Shown piece by piece: positions 12,100-22,261 of a stretch of 64,000 nucleotides of DNA. The stretch comes from Ascarosepion bandense (Eukaryota > Mollusca > Cephalopoda > Sepiida > Sepiidae), in contig JBBBDQ010001184.1 in the NCBI GenBank assembly GCA_037127315.1, positions 912,001-976,000 on the forward strand, in the 5' to 3' direction. The notes beneath the pieces were generated by a model. The model was not told the origin of the DNA and made no database searches. It was given only the letters and a program-made list of their open reading frames with translations. A program made the position numbers and the translations under genes. The number at the start of each line of letters is the position of its first letter. The stretch's first letter is position 1.

Positions 12100-14781
12100 C
12101 ATGGGCGTCAAACTCATTATGATGCGGAAACCACATTAACTCAAATTTAAATGAAGTGGGCCGGAGGTGTACAAAAAATGTCAAGATGAAAAAATATATT
12201 GTTTTTATTCTATCAGATTTATTTCATCTTATAATGCAATACGATACTTTGAAATAAAGCAAATTAGCTTAGCGAATTCATACAAAACATTCTAACATTC
12301 AGAATGCTATCAGTGCCATACGTAATACACGCTTTTGGGTGATCATGTCTCGAAAGCGACATGACTGACTGGACAGAAGATTATCCTGCCGTAGTTTTCC
12401 ATTGCTTTCTAAGGTAGACAGGTTGCCAGCCAAAGCTATAGAACCCAATCTGTCATGTTATTTAACCCATAACTGGAGGAAAGATACGGATTAATACCTT
12501 TCCCAAGGGTATTTGTGAGTAATTGAATGCAACGAATTCAACAAGAATTCGAACTCGGCTCCCCGATTTCTCGTTCTGAATCGATATCCACTGCACCACA
12601 ACGCACATCAGAATGCTATAACTAGGCTAACTTCAACTTTAGCTTTCTAACAATATTAACCATTTAGTAAATTTAGTGTGATCTAGGCATTTGAAACGTT
12701 TTAGTCTTAACAAATGCAACAATAAGAGAGGATACTTCATATGAAGCTGCAAATTTCAGGATGTCATTCAAGTTTTGTATGTTAGCCTTGAACGGAAATT
12801 GTTTCTGTTGATACTCATTACAGAGAAAACTTGCTCGCATAGGTAAATAGCGCCAAGCATACACGCAATTTTGGCAGCTAGATCTCTCAATTTGGGGCAA
12901 CTAGGTAAAAGATACTTCTACATTTCGATGCTCACAAAAGTTCAAGTTTTACGCACACTTCAAGTCAATTATATCGAGTTGCATATCGGTTAGCCCATCG
13001 GTAATTGTCACAGAGAAGAGACTACAAAAGATTTTGAATTTTATCTCCAGTACATTAAATAGTTGAATGCACCTCTCGAACCGTTCAAGCAAACTGGAAT
13101 TTCTTTTTTGTTCTGGCCCAAGTGACTCCTGAACGTTTCTAGCATTGCAAAGATCTTTTAAACATGAAAAATAAGCAGGGTTTTTGTTTGATAACTGCAT
13201 CTCCCACGAAACAAACTTAGACATGTTGTGTGACATCTTTTTTATGAGCATGCAACGTTCTATTCAGGTTATTAAATGGTCGTCTATATCCATAGTAAAT
13301 GCAAGGTCCCGTACCCATTCCAGCTACTGTAATTGCACCACAGGCTTCCTTATTATTTTCATGACCTTTACAATTTCCCCTCATTGTTCGGAAAACTTAC
13401 TTTAGTATGGTATGGCAAATTATAGCGAACACAATTATCAATAAGAAGAGTGTCTAACTGACGATGGTTCAGGCCTCTGGAACGTCAAATTTAACAGTTT
13501 TAACAACTTCCATCACATGATCAATTTGAAGTGACTTGCAGCAAAATGTCTCTTCGTGGAAAGTTCAGAAGCCTAGCCCTCCATTTGTAGTATGCACTTT
13601 CTCCTTCAATTTCGCTACAGCACAATCTTTCTTTCCAGTTACTGAAGGTGAACCATCTGTAGCAACAGGGAAGTAGTAATATTGCTTAAATGTGACGAGC
13701 CACAACACTGACAGTACGAGCCCAATCTACTCTGTCCAATACTCCAACAAGTGAATCGATAAAGTCTTCAGTTTTTGTCATTCCTGCCATTGATACTTAT
13801 TGAATAAATAATTCAGTAACTGTTAAACTTGCATCAGCACCACGTATGAAAATTTCAAGCTGAACAATATCTGTAATGTCAGTATTCTCATAAATGGCAA
13901 CTGAAAAAGCCACAAAAGATGCCACTTTTTTTCTTGAGATGGCCATCTATATCAGCTGAATATCTGGAATACAATTGTAAATAGTGTTCCTTGTCAAGCT
14001 TATATTAGCAAAAGACTGGCGTTTTTCGGGACACATAATGTTTTTAACTTTCACAAATTCCCCGTCAGAGAATGGCTTGGATGCTACAGCAATTTCATTA
14101 GCAATGAGGTAGCTAGGTTTTACAGCCGCTTTACTAACCTCCATACTATGATTAAAAATGACCAACTGTTTCTTTAAGCCATACAAAAATTTCTTTACTT
14201 TGTTCGTCTTTTCTTTTCCTTGCAAATTTCTGAATTTATCGCTATGGTGACTGTCATAGTGCAAGCAAATGTTATATTCCTTCATAACAAAAACTTGCTG
14301 CATGCATATTAAACACACAGATTTTTCATCTATATATGTGAAAAATATGAATTTGTCCACTTCTCTTTGAATACTCTGCGTTCTGTATCAACCTTTTGTT
14401 GTTGTCTTTTTGTTCTTTTTTTACAACAAAAAGGTGAAAAATTAACATAATTTTAAAAGCAATACCACAATACACGTGACACATGTAATATTTTAGGCTG
14501 GTTTCCAAAATGCCAAGATATTATATTAAACACAATATTCTCGTTATTGCAGAGTGAAAGATGTGCAGGTATTTTTTTTTTTTTTTTTGATGCTGGCCTA
14601 TTGTCGGCTCGGGCAATAAAAACGTTTGATGTATTCTGACTGGCCAGATGATTTCTGTCTGGCACGTTCGACAATGCGAATAAACTACTGGGCTAATCTC
14701 TTAAATGCCAGCTAGTACAGGCGAGAAAAACAGGTTTCAGTTTGTTCAAAGATTGTTACTAGGGCCACATTGACGCTCATG
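12100..14781 (-). mobile_element. Decayed hAT transposon (GTF2IRD2/Charlie-like), nested in a LINE
   Basis: Short inverted ends are visible: 'catgggcgtcaa' at 12100 and 'ttgacgctcatg' ending at 14781. Both resemble the CAxxGGCGTCAA ends of Charlie-type hATs. The minus strand encodes a broken transposase. A BED-like zinc finger lies at about 14290-14230 (CLIC followed by a His pair). 'ASKPFSDGEFVK' and 'CPEKRQSF' lie in the open frame 14360-13947. Central blocks continue through 13700-13250, then 'SVTITDGLTDMQLDIIDLKC' at about 13010-12955, and the hAT dimerisation region 'FPFKANIQNLNDILKFA' in a shifted frame near 12800-12720. Stops and frameshifts are frequent. It contains a SINE at 12305-12605. 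I see no convincing 8 bp target duplication. Confidence 0.75.
12305..12605 (-). mobile_element. tRNA-derived SINE, copy 3 (inside the hAT)
   Basis: Reverse-complement match to the SINEs at 3841 and 4814. Reading left to right it shows 'gccatacgtaatacacgc', the 'atgtctcgaaagcgacatga' palindrome, 'ggttgccagcc', 'taacccataactgg', 'gggtatttgtg' and the B-box complement 'ggaattcgaac-like' at about 12545-12556. It ends in 'gcaccacaacgca', the A-box side. It lies 3' of the transposase frame, inside the hAT boundaries, so it inserted after the hAT. Confidence 0.8.
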
Positions 14782-16660
14782 GCGGATAGGATCCTTTGAC
14801 ATCCCTATTCTTCATAAAAAGCTTCTTAACCAGAATCTTCAAAAGCAATCAGCATTTAAGAAAACTTACAAGGACCACAAGTCAACTTTACCACGCGACC
14901 TACGCAAGATGAAAAATGTTTGGTGAAGGAACTTGGCCTTTGATATTTAACAAACCACAACACTGAAAACTCCAAATTATTCTATTCTTTCATACGTCAA
15001 GTCTTTGGTCCAGCAACCTTCTGAGTTACATCTCTGAAGTCAAAAGAAAAAGCTAATACCATACAAAAACCAAAAGAAATACTTTAACAGACGTATTTGA
15101 TAAGATTTCTTTCGTTGATTATAGCATTATAGAGAGTCTGCCAACATATTGATGCTTAAGCAAATCTTGAAAAGGTCGGACAGGCAACCAGACAAATAAA
15201 CCCTGGTAAAGCACCTAGTCTAGACGACAACTCGGTCGAATTGCTGAAGATTGGAAGTCAAAACATGACGGAAATTATATTAAATCTCATTATTGATTGT
15301 TGGAATGTGGCCATGATCGCACAAGATAGGGTTGATGGTATCTGCTCTCTCTCTATACAAATGAAAAGGTGAAAAATCGATGTGATAACTATTGAGGTAT
15401 CAATTTGTTGGAAGTTTTGGGGGGAGTACTCACAAGAATATTACTTAAGAGCCTGGAAGACGACATCTGTCGTAGATATCCCAGACTCACAGAGTGATTT
15501 CAGGATTAGAAGCGGGACAGTTGACATGATTTTATTTGTGCTACAGATTCAAAAGAAATGTATTGAGCAGTACATACTCCTCTATCAGGGATTTGTCGAT
15601 TTAATAGCCTTCGACACTATCAACTGGGAAGCCCTCTGGATAGCACTCAGAAAGGAAGCATGTCCACCATAGTTCGTAGAAATAGTCAAGCTGCTGCACA
15701 GAAATAGGAAATACCGGGTTACTTTCTATGGACAACTCTCAGACAAAACCCCTATTGACAGTGGTATACAAAATAGGTGATATTCTTGCCCAAACGCTTT
15801 ATTTATCGTTTTTGTTGTGCTACTTGCGCATGCTTTCCAAGATTGTGACGAAGGCATCCATTTGCTCTTCAGAACCACTAAAAGTGATTTCGATCTAAGA
15901 AAGATCAATGCTAAGTCGAAAACTTTCCAAAGTTTCATTAGAGATCTACTCTACACAAACGACGCTGACTTATTCGCTCATACAGAAGCTGGCATACAGC
16001 ATATTGCGCAGCTTTGGTTTCAATATAGGCCCCACAAAATCCAAGGCAATGTTAACTTCTGTCCCCAGAAGGCCATATACTGAGATTAATATCTTGATTC
16101 ATGGAACGCAATTAAAAGTTAAAAGTAGTTGAGAAGTTCGTGTACCTTTGGAGTACAATTCCAAAATGTGGATCATTGAATGCAGAAATATATATATACG
16201 CATCCAGAAAGTCTCTGTAGCATTCGGAAAAGTGAAATTGATAATATGGACAGCTCGTGATATTACCAAGCATACTAAGATGAAGGTATGAAGGGTTGAA
16301 AATGTGATTTCTGTCGGCGCATATTTCATTCAAATTCTGGTTGGGTGAAGCATGTGAGGTCACGTAAAAAAAGACCTCTTAACATTCCTCAGACACAGAA
16401 CGTCGCAGTCTGCACACTCTGTGGAAAAATATGCAAAACCAGTACTAAAAAAGGACATGATCGTGCACAAGAATCATATACAGCGATGTGAATCCATGAA
16501 AGTTGTGGCCAGCACATTGTTCATCTGGCACTTGTGTGAAAAATCATCCAAATCCACAGCAGGGCTGGCAAGCCACTTTCGAGATCATGCATGAGAGAGA
16601 TATGAAATGAGTGGCGAACGTGGTTACGTGGCCAACATCTGGGTATCCATTAAAGATAAT
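14782..16660 (+). pseudogene. LINE relic, reverse transcriptase part (3' part of the split element)
   Basis: This continues the LINE interrupted by the hAT. A linker lies at about 14810-14920. 'NPGKAPSLDDNSVELLK' (15199-15250) is the RT motif 0/1 region. 'IPDSQSDFRIRSGTVDMI' lies near 15477. Motif A-like 'FVDLIAFDTINWEALWI' lies near 15589. 'FIRDLLYTNDADLFAHTEAG' (about 15937-15995) replaces the usual YADDADL motif C, with the first Asp changed to Asn. The 3' part keeps a C2H2-like 'VCTLCGK' (about 16413). Single-base indels shift the frame at several points. Apurinic-endonuclease LINEs of this type are common in molluscs and other invertebrates. The clade is not assigned. Confidence 0.75.
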
Positions 16661-17016
16661 GTTCAAAACAAATAAATTTCAATAAATATGTCGGTTAATA
16701 CCAATGTCGTAAATTTCCCTATAATTTCGATTGCGTTTGTTTACATTAGGAAACAATCCTAAACAGAGATAGACGTTTTTAAAAGAAATCAGAAGAATAT
16801 ATAGTTAAAAAGCTTAATTCGGATCTAATTGTGGTATCGACACACTATAAGAGAATATGCAGGTTCGAATCCTGCCGGAAGATAGATATTCTCAAAGCAA
16901 TATTTTTCTAACATTTGGTTGGTCGATAATCGAAATGTACTGTAAAATCATAAAAAACAGACTATCCACTCAAAGACAAGTATCCATTAAAAACAATATT
17001 CAAAACAAAAATAAAT
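16646..17016 (+). repeat. ~35 bp direct repeat pair at the LINE 3' end
   Basis: 'gtatccattaaagataatgt...aaataaat' (16646-16680) recurs as 'gtatccattaaaaacaatat...aaataaat' (16979-17016). The spacer is about 300 bp and has its own tRNA-like B box. This could be a duplicated LINE tail or a second LINE 3' end. Confidence 0.45.
16858..16880 (+). other. Perfect tRNA T-arm/B-box sequence, orphan
   Basis: 'gcaggttcgaatcctgc' folds into a 5 bp T-stem with a canonical TTCGAAT loop, as in a tRNA or tRNA-derived SINE. I could not build a full cloverleaf from the 55 bases before it, so I do not call a tRNA gene. Confidence 0.5.
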
Positions 17017-17017
17017 A

Positions 17018-17024
<7 letters not shown>

Positions 17025-17082
<58 letters not shown>
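17025..17082. repeat. (AT)n microsatellite
   Basis: Pure AT run, directly left of a dispersed repeat. Confidence 0.95.
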
Positions 17083-17083
<1 letters not shown>

Positions 17084-17087
17084 TACA

Positions 17088-17230
17088 AGCTTGTTTTGCT
17101 GTATCACAGCTCATCAGTGTAGCTAGAGTTCTACTTGCCTCCGGCCAGAATCGGAACTCGACCGATTTGGTGTCAGTCAAAGTCGCTGACATCTAAGCAA
17201 AAGAAAATTTTAGCGTGTTTTATATAAGCA

Positions 17231-17231
<1 letters not shown>
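17088..17231 (-). repeat. Dispersed ~145 bp repeat X, copy 2
   Basis: Starts 'ttttgctgtatcacagctcatcag' and continues through 'ccggccagaatcggaact', 'tttggtgtcagtcaaagtcgc' and 'ttttagcgtgtttt.tataagcag'. The same order is seen at 18832-18990 and partly at 11012-11080. On the minus strand 'gagttccgattctggcc' resembles a pol III B box, so this may be a tRNA-related SINE. It is flanked on both sides by (AT)n. Confidence 0.65.

Positions 17232-17291
<60 letters not shown>
17232..17291. repeat. (AT)n microsatellite
   Basis: Pure TA run of about 60 bp. Confidence 0.95.
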
Positions 17292-17296
<5 letters not shown>

Positions 17297-17475
17297 TCAA
17301 CAAGTTATTTGGTTTCTACCATGAATGGTGTCTTCAAGCGATTTTTAATAACTCAAATTTTCAACAAGTTCTGCAACATAATTGTATAAAACACTTTTAA
17401 ATTCAAATGTGTACTTGTCTAACCCTATTAGGACCAAAAACTAAGTATTAAACAATCAATCAATAAATCAATATA
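17292..17475 (+). repeat. Dispersed repeat Y, copy 1
   Basis: The block 'gttctgcaacataattgtat', 'acacttttaaattcaaa' and 'accaaaaactaa.tattaaacaat' recurs at about 25780-25965 in the same orientation. Both copies sit beside long dinucleotide repeats. No coding capacity is visible. Confidence 0.5.
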
Positions 17476-17479
17476 TATA

Positions 17480-18800
17480 TATACAATCGTTTCACCCTAA
17501 GCCAGGCGATACTGCCACTAGTGCGCAGTGGTTTACATGAGTGTAGAGTGAAAAAATATACCACGTTACTTCGGTTGTTGGGGAAAGGATATGAGAAAAT
17601 GGGAATCAAGGTGATAAGAGATGGCGATTGACGTTGCACTTAAACCTTTGGAGATTGTAGCTATCAGAGTAACACTTATTCAGAAGCAATTTCCATGGCG
17701 TGAAGTGCGAGAAAAGAAACCACTAATGTAGAAGTGGTGATCTAGTAGATTGTGCAGAATTCGTATAGACGGGGCACCACGGAGATAAAAGCATCAGAGC
17801 AGAAGCCATGAAAATATTTGTTGAAGAGACATAGGAAAGACGCATCAGGACGGTAAGAAAATGATTGACGTCAGTCTGGATTTTGTCTAGAACGCCGCGT
17901 CGAATAGCAGAAGCACTGGCACACATATGGCGATAATATTCAATACAAAGTCGAATGGTAGTTTTGTAAATATGCACGTTGGATTGTAACAAGAACTTCC
18001 AAGCCTTACACAGTTACCCTACCTTCCTAACAGAAAATGCAGCTATTGATTCGGTGTAGTTGTTACAGTTCAGTTCGGTTCAAAGAGTGAGGCTGAGAAG
18101 GCGCAATGTATTGCATTCCGGGAGACTATTATGATCTTGCTGATGGAGGTTAGGAAAGTTTCTCTATGGCTGTTAAAGGATTATAGTTTCTTTTTAGAAG
18201 CATTAAAATTTAAGCATTCCTTACCCCAGTCCACAACAGATTTGAGGTATTTTTTCAGCATCGAGGTTTACTTTGTAAACTCTGGGAGATTTTTTATTGA
18301 CACGGAAGTAAATGGTGGTGTCGACTGAATAGATGCCTACTTGAGAACTGATTAGATCAGGAAAAGCGTAGGACCTTAGATATAGTTTTGAGGGACACAT
18401 GCGCTCGTATAATAGGATCTGTAAGCATGCCTGTTCAATAGGATTTTGATTGCACGATTTGCTAGGAACGATTACATTAAAGCGAACAAACGTCTAGTTA
18501 TGATATATGCCTGTATCTTGCTTAGAAGGTCAGCGTGCCTGACCCTGTTATAGGCTTGCAATATATACAGGTTAATAGGCTGGTATATGTATATGGGAAT
18601 TGTGGTTACCCTATCAGCAGCAGAAGTCATACTGTTTTTCACAGTATAGGTTGTGGGATGTGAGATGATGAACCACGTCAGCAATGATAACGATTTTGAG
18701 CATTGTGCCAAAGTTAGATAGGAGGCTGATAGGACGATAACTCCCAAAAAGCAGGAAAGAAAGAAGCAGCGAGGCAATTGCAGTAGAGTTTGGAGAGAAA
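17480..18800 (-). pseudogene. Jockey/CR1-type LINE, 3' copy A
   Basis: The left edge (17485-17545) is the family's 3' tail: 'caccctaagccaggcgatac', 'cactagtgcgcag', then 'ggtttaca'. The minus strand then reads the RT C-terminal region, for example 'IYKTTIRLCIEYYRHM' at about 17970-17920. The palm lies around 18480-18560 ('QAYNRVRHADLLSKIQAY'), with the preceding RT part to about 18660. Stops and indels break the frame throughout. Related copies lie at 26843, 47475 and 60409, with tails at 41057, 59280 and 59690. Confidence 0.75.
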
Positions 18801-18831
18801 AGAGAATTACGTTATTTCATATATCCACATG

Positions 18832-18990
18832 CAAACGTGTTTCGCTGTATTACAGCTCATCAGTGTGGCTAGACAAATGCACTTGCTTTTGGCCGGGATC
18901 GAAATACGAATGATTTGGTGTCAGTCAAAGTCGCTACCCCCTGTGGAATCAGAGAAAGGAAATTTTAACGTGTTGTACATAAGCAGTGTA
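18832..18990 (-). repeat. Dispersed repeat X, copy 3
   Basis: 'gtttcgctgtattacagctcatcagtgtggctag' begins a copy collinear with the one at 17088-17231, including 'ggccgggatcgaaatacg', 'tttggtgtcagtcaaagtcgc' and 'ttttaacgtgttgtacataagcag'. Confidence 0.65.
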
Positions 18991-19062
18991 TACATACGCC
19001 TGTGAGCGAAAGAATTCTATTCATTTCTGAAGAGTAACACCCCCACATATATATGTGTGTGT

Positions 19063-19063
19063 G

Positions 19064-19137
<74 letters not shown>
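19063..19137. repeat. (CT)n then (AT)n compound microsatellite
   Basis: About 17 CT units followed by about 20 AT units. Confidence 0.95.
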
Positions 19138-19140
<3 letters not shown>

Positions 19141-19320
19141 AAAATAGACACATGTATTTATATATATTCAACTCATTCCCTTCCTATCAATGCCTTCAAA
19201 CTCAACGGACAGGTCTCTTTCAACCAGACTAGCAACATTTAGCATTCTGTAGTCCTATTAAACTACAAAGGAACTTAATGTGATAAAATATATACATCAT
19301 TCAATATTGGTGAGATGCTG

Positions 19321-19372
19321 GTTTTTTTTTTGTGTGTGTGTGTGTGTGCGTGTGTGTGTGTGTGTGAGTGTG
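19321..19372. repeat. T-run plus (GT)n microsatellite
   Basis: Ten Ts followed by GT repeats with single C and A interruptions. Confidence 0.9.
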
Positions 19373-19908
19373 TAACATGGAAAGTCAGAACATTCTCTTA
19401 TTATCGTATATTAGATAGTGCAACTTAGTAGAAAAGGTCATACAAGTATTAGATGGAGGCTTTGCACAAACTAATTCCATTCTGTAGAAAATATACAGCA
19501 GATTTTGGTTAAGTAGAATTGGATATCTGGTGATATAGATAGATTCGAGAGTTTTTTTTTAAAATCAGATTCACAATCAAATCACATTATATTTTATGTG
19601 TATGTGTAAATGTTTATGTCAAGATAGTGTTGGTGTACATTGTGCGTTGAATAAATTGTCGTTTAAATCACGCATGATTGAAAATGACAGTGACATCTCT
19701 TTTAAATAGATATATTTACCAAATGTACATCGGAACACAATCGAGTAAATTTATTCCAAAAAGTTACCTTTTACGAATCTCTTCCACTCCCCACAGATTG
19801 ACACCCAAACACTCTTATATATTTGTGCTGGAGCTCCGACGCCAATGCCAACAGTAGAGCATCTTTTTTTCTAAATTTCTGGTGGATTGAATTGTGTTAC
19901 TTTTTCTT

Positions 19909-19993
19909 ATAGAAGCTTACCCAACTATAGTATAGCTTCTGATAGAAGCTTACGCAACTTGACAGTATAGTAGGGTCTACTACACTGTCAAGT
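19909..19993. repeat. Direct repeat ending in a 17 bp hairpin
   Basis: 'tagaagcttaccc' and 'tagaagcttacgc' begin two imperfect direct repeats. The second runs into an inverted repeat: 19957-19973 pairs with 19977-19993 (17 bp, one mismatch) around a 3 nt loop. Function unknown; it could be the end of a small fold-back element. Confidence 0.6.
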
Positions 19994-21885
19994 CGACAAA
20001 ATTAAACTAACAACGCGCATGCTTGGAATTAAAATGAAATTTTAAATGGAGAAAATTTAATCATGCATTTTGCATGTTTGTTTATGTAACATTTGATAGA
20101 TAATTAATTTGCTATTATATTAAGGATATAAATCACTTGTCTATAGATCAGTCACATTACACTCAACATTTCTCACTTCAAAATCTTGGACAATTACGAT
20201 TCCTTTTACTTTTAATGATCTACCTTTGAGAGTTTTACCTGTCGTTTTTCATGTTCAACGACCTACGAATTTGTTGAACAGTGTCTAAACGTTTGATGTC
20301 ATTCCACCAATGTTTAACTTCAAAATCGTTAACATGTATAAATGAGATTAACACAGCTCTGTTAAATGCACAATAAGCCAAAGATAATTTAATTATTTTG
20401 TACGGAGAACTGACAAGCTTTTAAAAAGCCCCAACTGACTGGAGTCAAATTATTTCCATGAATTTCCAATACTTTTGATTTTACAAATCAAGAAATATAA
20501 CCTGAAGCTTTTAGACTTTTCATGGTCGATATAGATCAATATGAGAAATACACCAAATTAGCAACCAGATTGTATATTAGTTCCGAGAAACAATAGTCAG
20601 TATTAGGGCTGATTCGAAACCATCATAAGACGGAACCTTTCTTTGTGTACCATTAATATAAATAGCCATCCACGTCAATGGTGAACAGCAACTCTTTGGA
20701 ATGTTTCCATTAAGTTCATGAACTTACATAGAAGCTTATTTCTGTATAATAGAAAATTTCTGCATTTGTCACGTCCCTTTATAATGTAAAGGATCATGGC
20801 TATCCTTCTGTTAAAGAATTTTCCAGAGAGTTAAATTTTCAAATTTGTTTACTGGGTTCTATTGCAATGCCATATGTCATTCGGTGTTCGGGGAGAAATG
20901 ATTTAGGGGTGCATATTTTGTAAGTCAGCGTTTGCTTTCTTCTGATTAGATCTGATCAGTTATTCGATTCATGTCTAGGATTTAGCTTCATGGCTACTTT
21001 CTTATTCGATGCATTACTCAAACACCCATCCTTTTTTTCATTTTTATTGATAATAATAATATAATTTGATTAGTGAGCTTTGAAGTATTATTTCACACTT
21101 CGTATTTTTACTCTCCTCCTTTTCACATGTTATGTACACAAAATTATTTAAAAGTGTTTATCTTTTTTTTATATCTGTATCTTAGCTCGCGTTCTTAGGC
21201 CTTCTCATTCATAAGAACATCCTAACCTATGGTGCTGTGCGTTTCAAATGTTGCCTGAAGTTTTGCGTTTACTTGTAATTACCTGAACTTAATATTCAGA
21301 CGAAAATTTCATCTTTGTTTTGTTCCACGGCTGTTTTCACTTATCTGATAAATATTTGAATCTTCTTTCTCTTCATCATAATTTCATCTTTTTTATTTCA
21401 TAAGAATCATATTGCATATATAAGCGCAGAATTTGTTTTATACATTCGACACTAACAAGAAATTTTAAACCTCAGCTAAAGTAATATTTGTATTCCTTTT
21501 CTACTTGACAAGATGGTATGAATTCAATTCTTCTTAAAGCTAATAAGAGAATTCTCTCTTAAGCTCGTACCATATAACCCATTACAATCCTTCACGTGTT
21601 CTCCGAGGACATGACCAATAACAATTCCCCTACTACACATAATTGCTTCGACAAATGTCATGACGTACCAAGTGTGGTACTCCGACCTTCTATAAAAGGT
21701 CATTTTAAATTTTAATCATAAATTGTTAGAAGTTCAAACAATACGTATCGTTTATTTTTTTTTTCGTTTCATTTCTGTTGTATATTTGTTTCCTTATGAG
21801 TACGAGACAGTGTCATAAGATCAGAAATATTTTCTTGACATTTTTCACTGAACACTCATGTAAAAAGAAATAATCAAAATTCCAT
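19994..21885. other. No recognisable gene
   Basis: AT-rich DNA without family-level coding similarity on either strand. 'gaccttctataaaaggtc' at about 21688-21705 is a TATA-like palindrome, but no transcript can be attached to it. Confidence 0.5.
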
Positions 21886-21889
21886 AGAT

Positions 21890-22170
21890 AAAACTCTTCG
21901 TAAATTGTGAGCTGTGCTTGTGATTGTGAGAACAATCTTTTGCGTTGTTTAATGCATGGCCCACCATTTATCACTTCAATGAGTCTGTCAGAACTTGTTC
22001 TTATCAAACAGAGGTTTCCAACGACAACTGAAATTATTGATCTATTCATGTGCCACATGTTCGCGATTTTGACTTCACGATTCTTGTTTTTGATAGTTTT
22101 TTAAGATCTTCAAAGTCTGCAGGATCCGCTGTGTCCATAAGAAAGCAAATTCTGATTTTGTGGTATTTCA
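21890..22170 (-). pseudogene. RLE-type LINE, copy C: endonuclease C-terminal fragment
   Basis: The minus strand reads 'CFLMDTADPADFEDLKKLSK' from about 22147. After a frameshift near 22055 it continues as 'MWHMNRSIISVVVGNLCLIR' and 'DRLIEVINGGPCIK'. These align collinearly with the last about 90 residues of the intact copy next door ('CLLIDMACPAD' through 'MWKLKTRVVPVIVGALGMI' and 'IERIPGNPSL'). Only the restriction-like endonuclease end is left. It begins right at a (TTC)n(ATT)n repeat. Confidence 0.75.
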
Positions 22171-22193
22171 TCATAATGTTTTTGACCATTCTT

Positions 22194-22221
22194 TTTCTTC
22201 TTCTTCTTCTTCTTCTTCTTC

Positions 22222-22261
<40 letters not shown>
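22194..22261. repeat. (TTC)n(ATT)n trinucleotide repeat
   Basis: About nine TTC/CTT units followed by about 14 ATT units. It lies exactly between the 3' end of copy B and the remnant of copy C. On the element strand it reads (TAA)n(GAA)n. Confidence 0.95.

Noticed and set aside
16820..16880. A tRNA gene ending at the perfect T-arm
   Set aside because: I could not form an acceptor stem, D-arm and anticodon arm from the sequence upstream.
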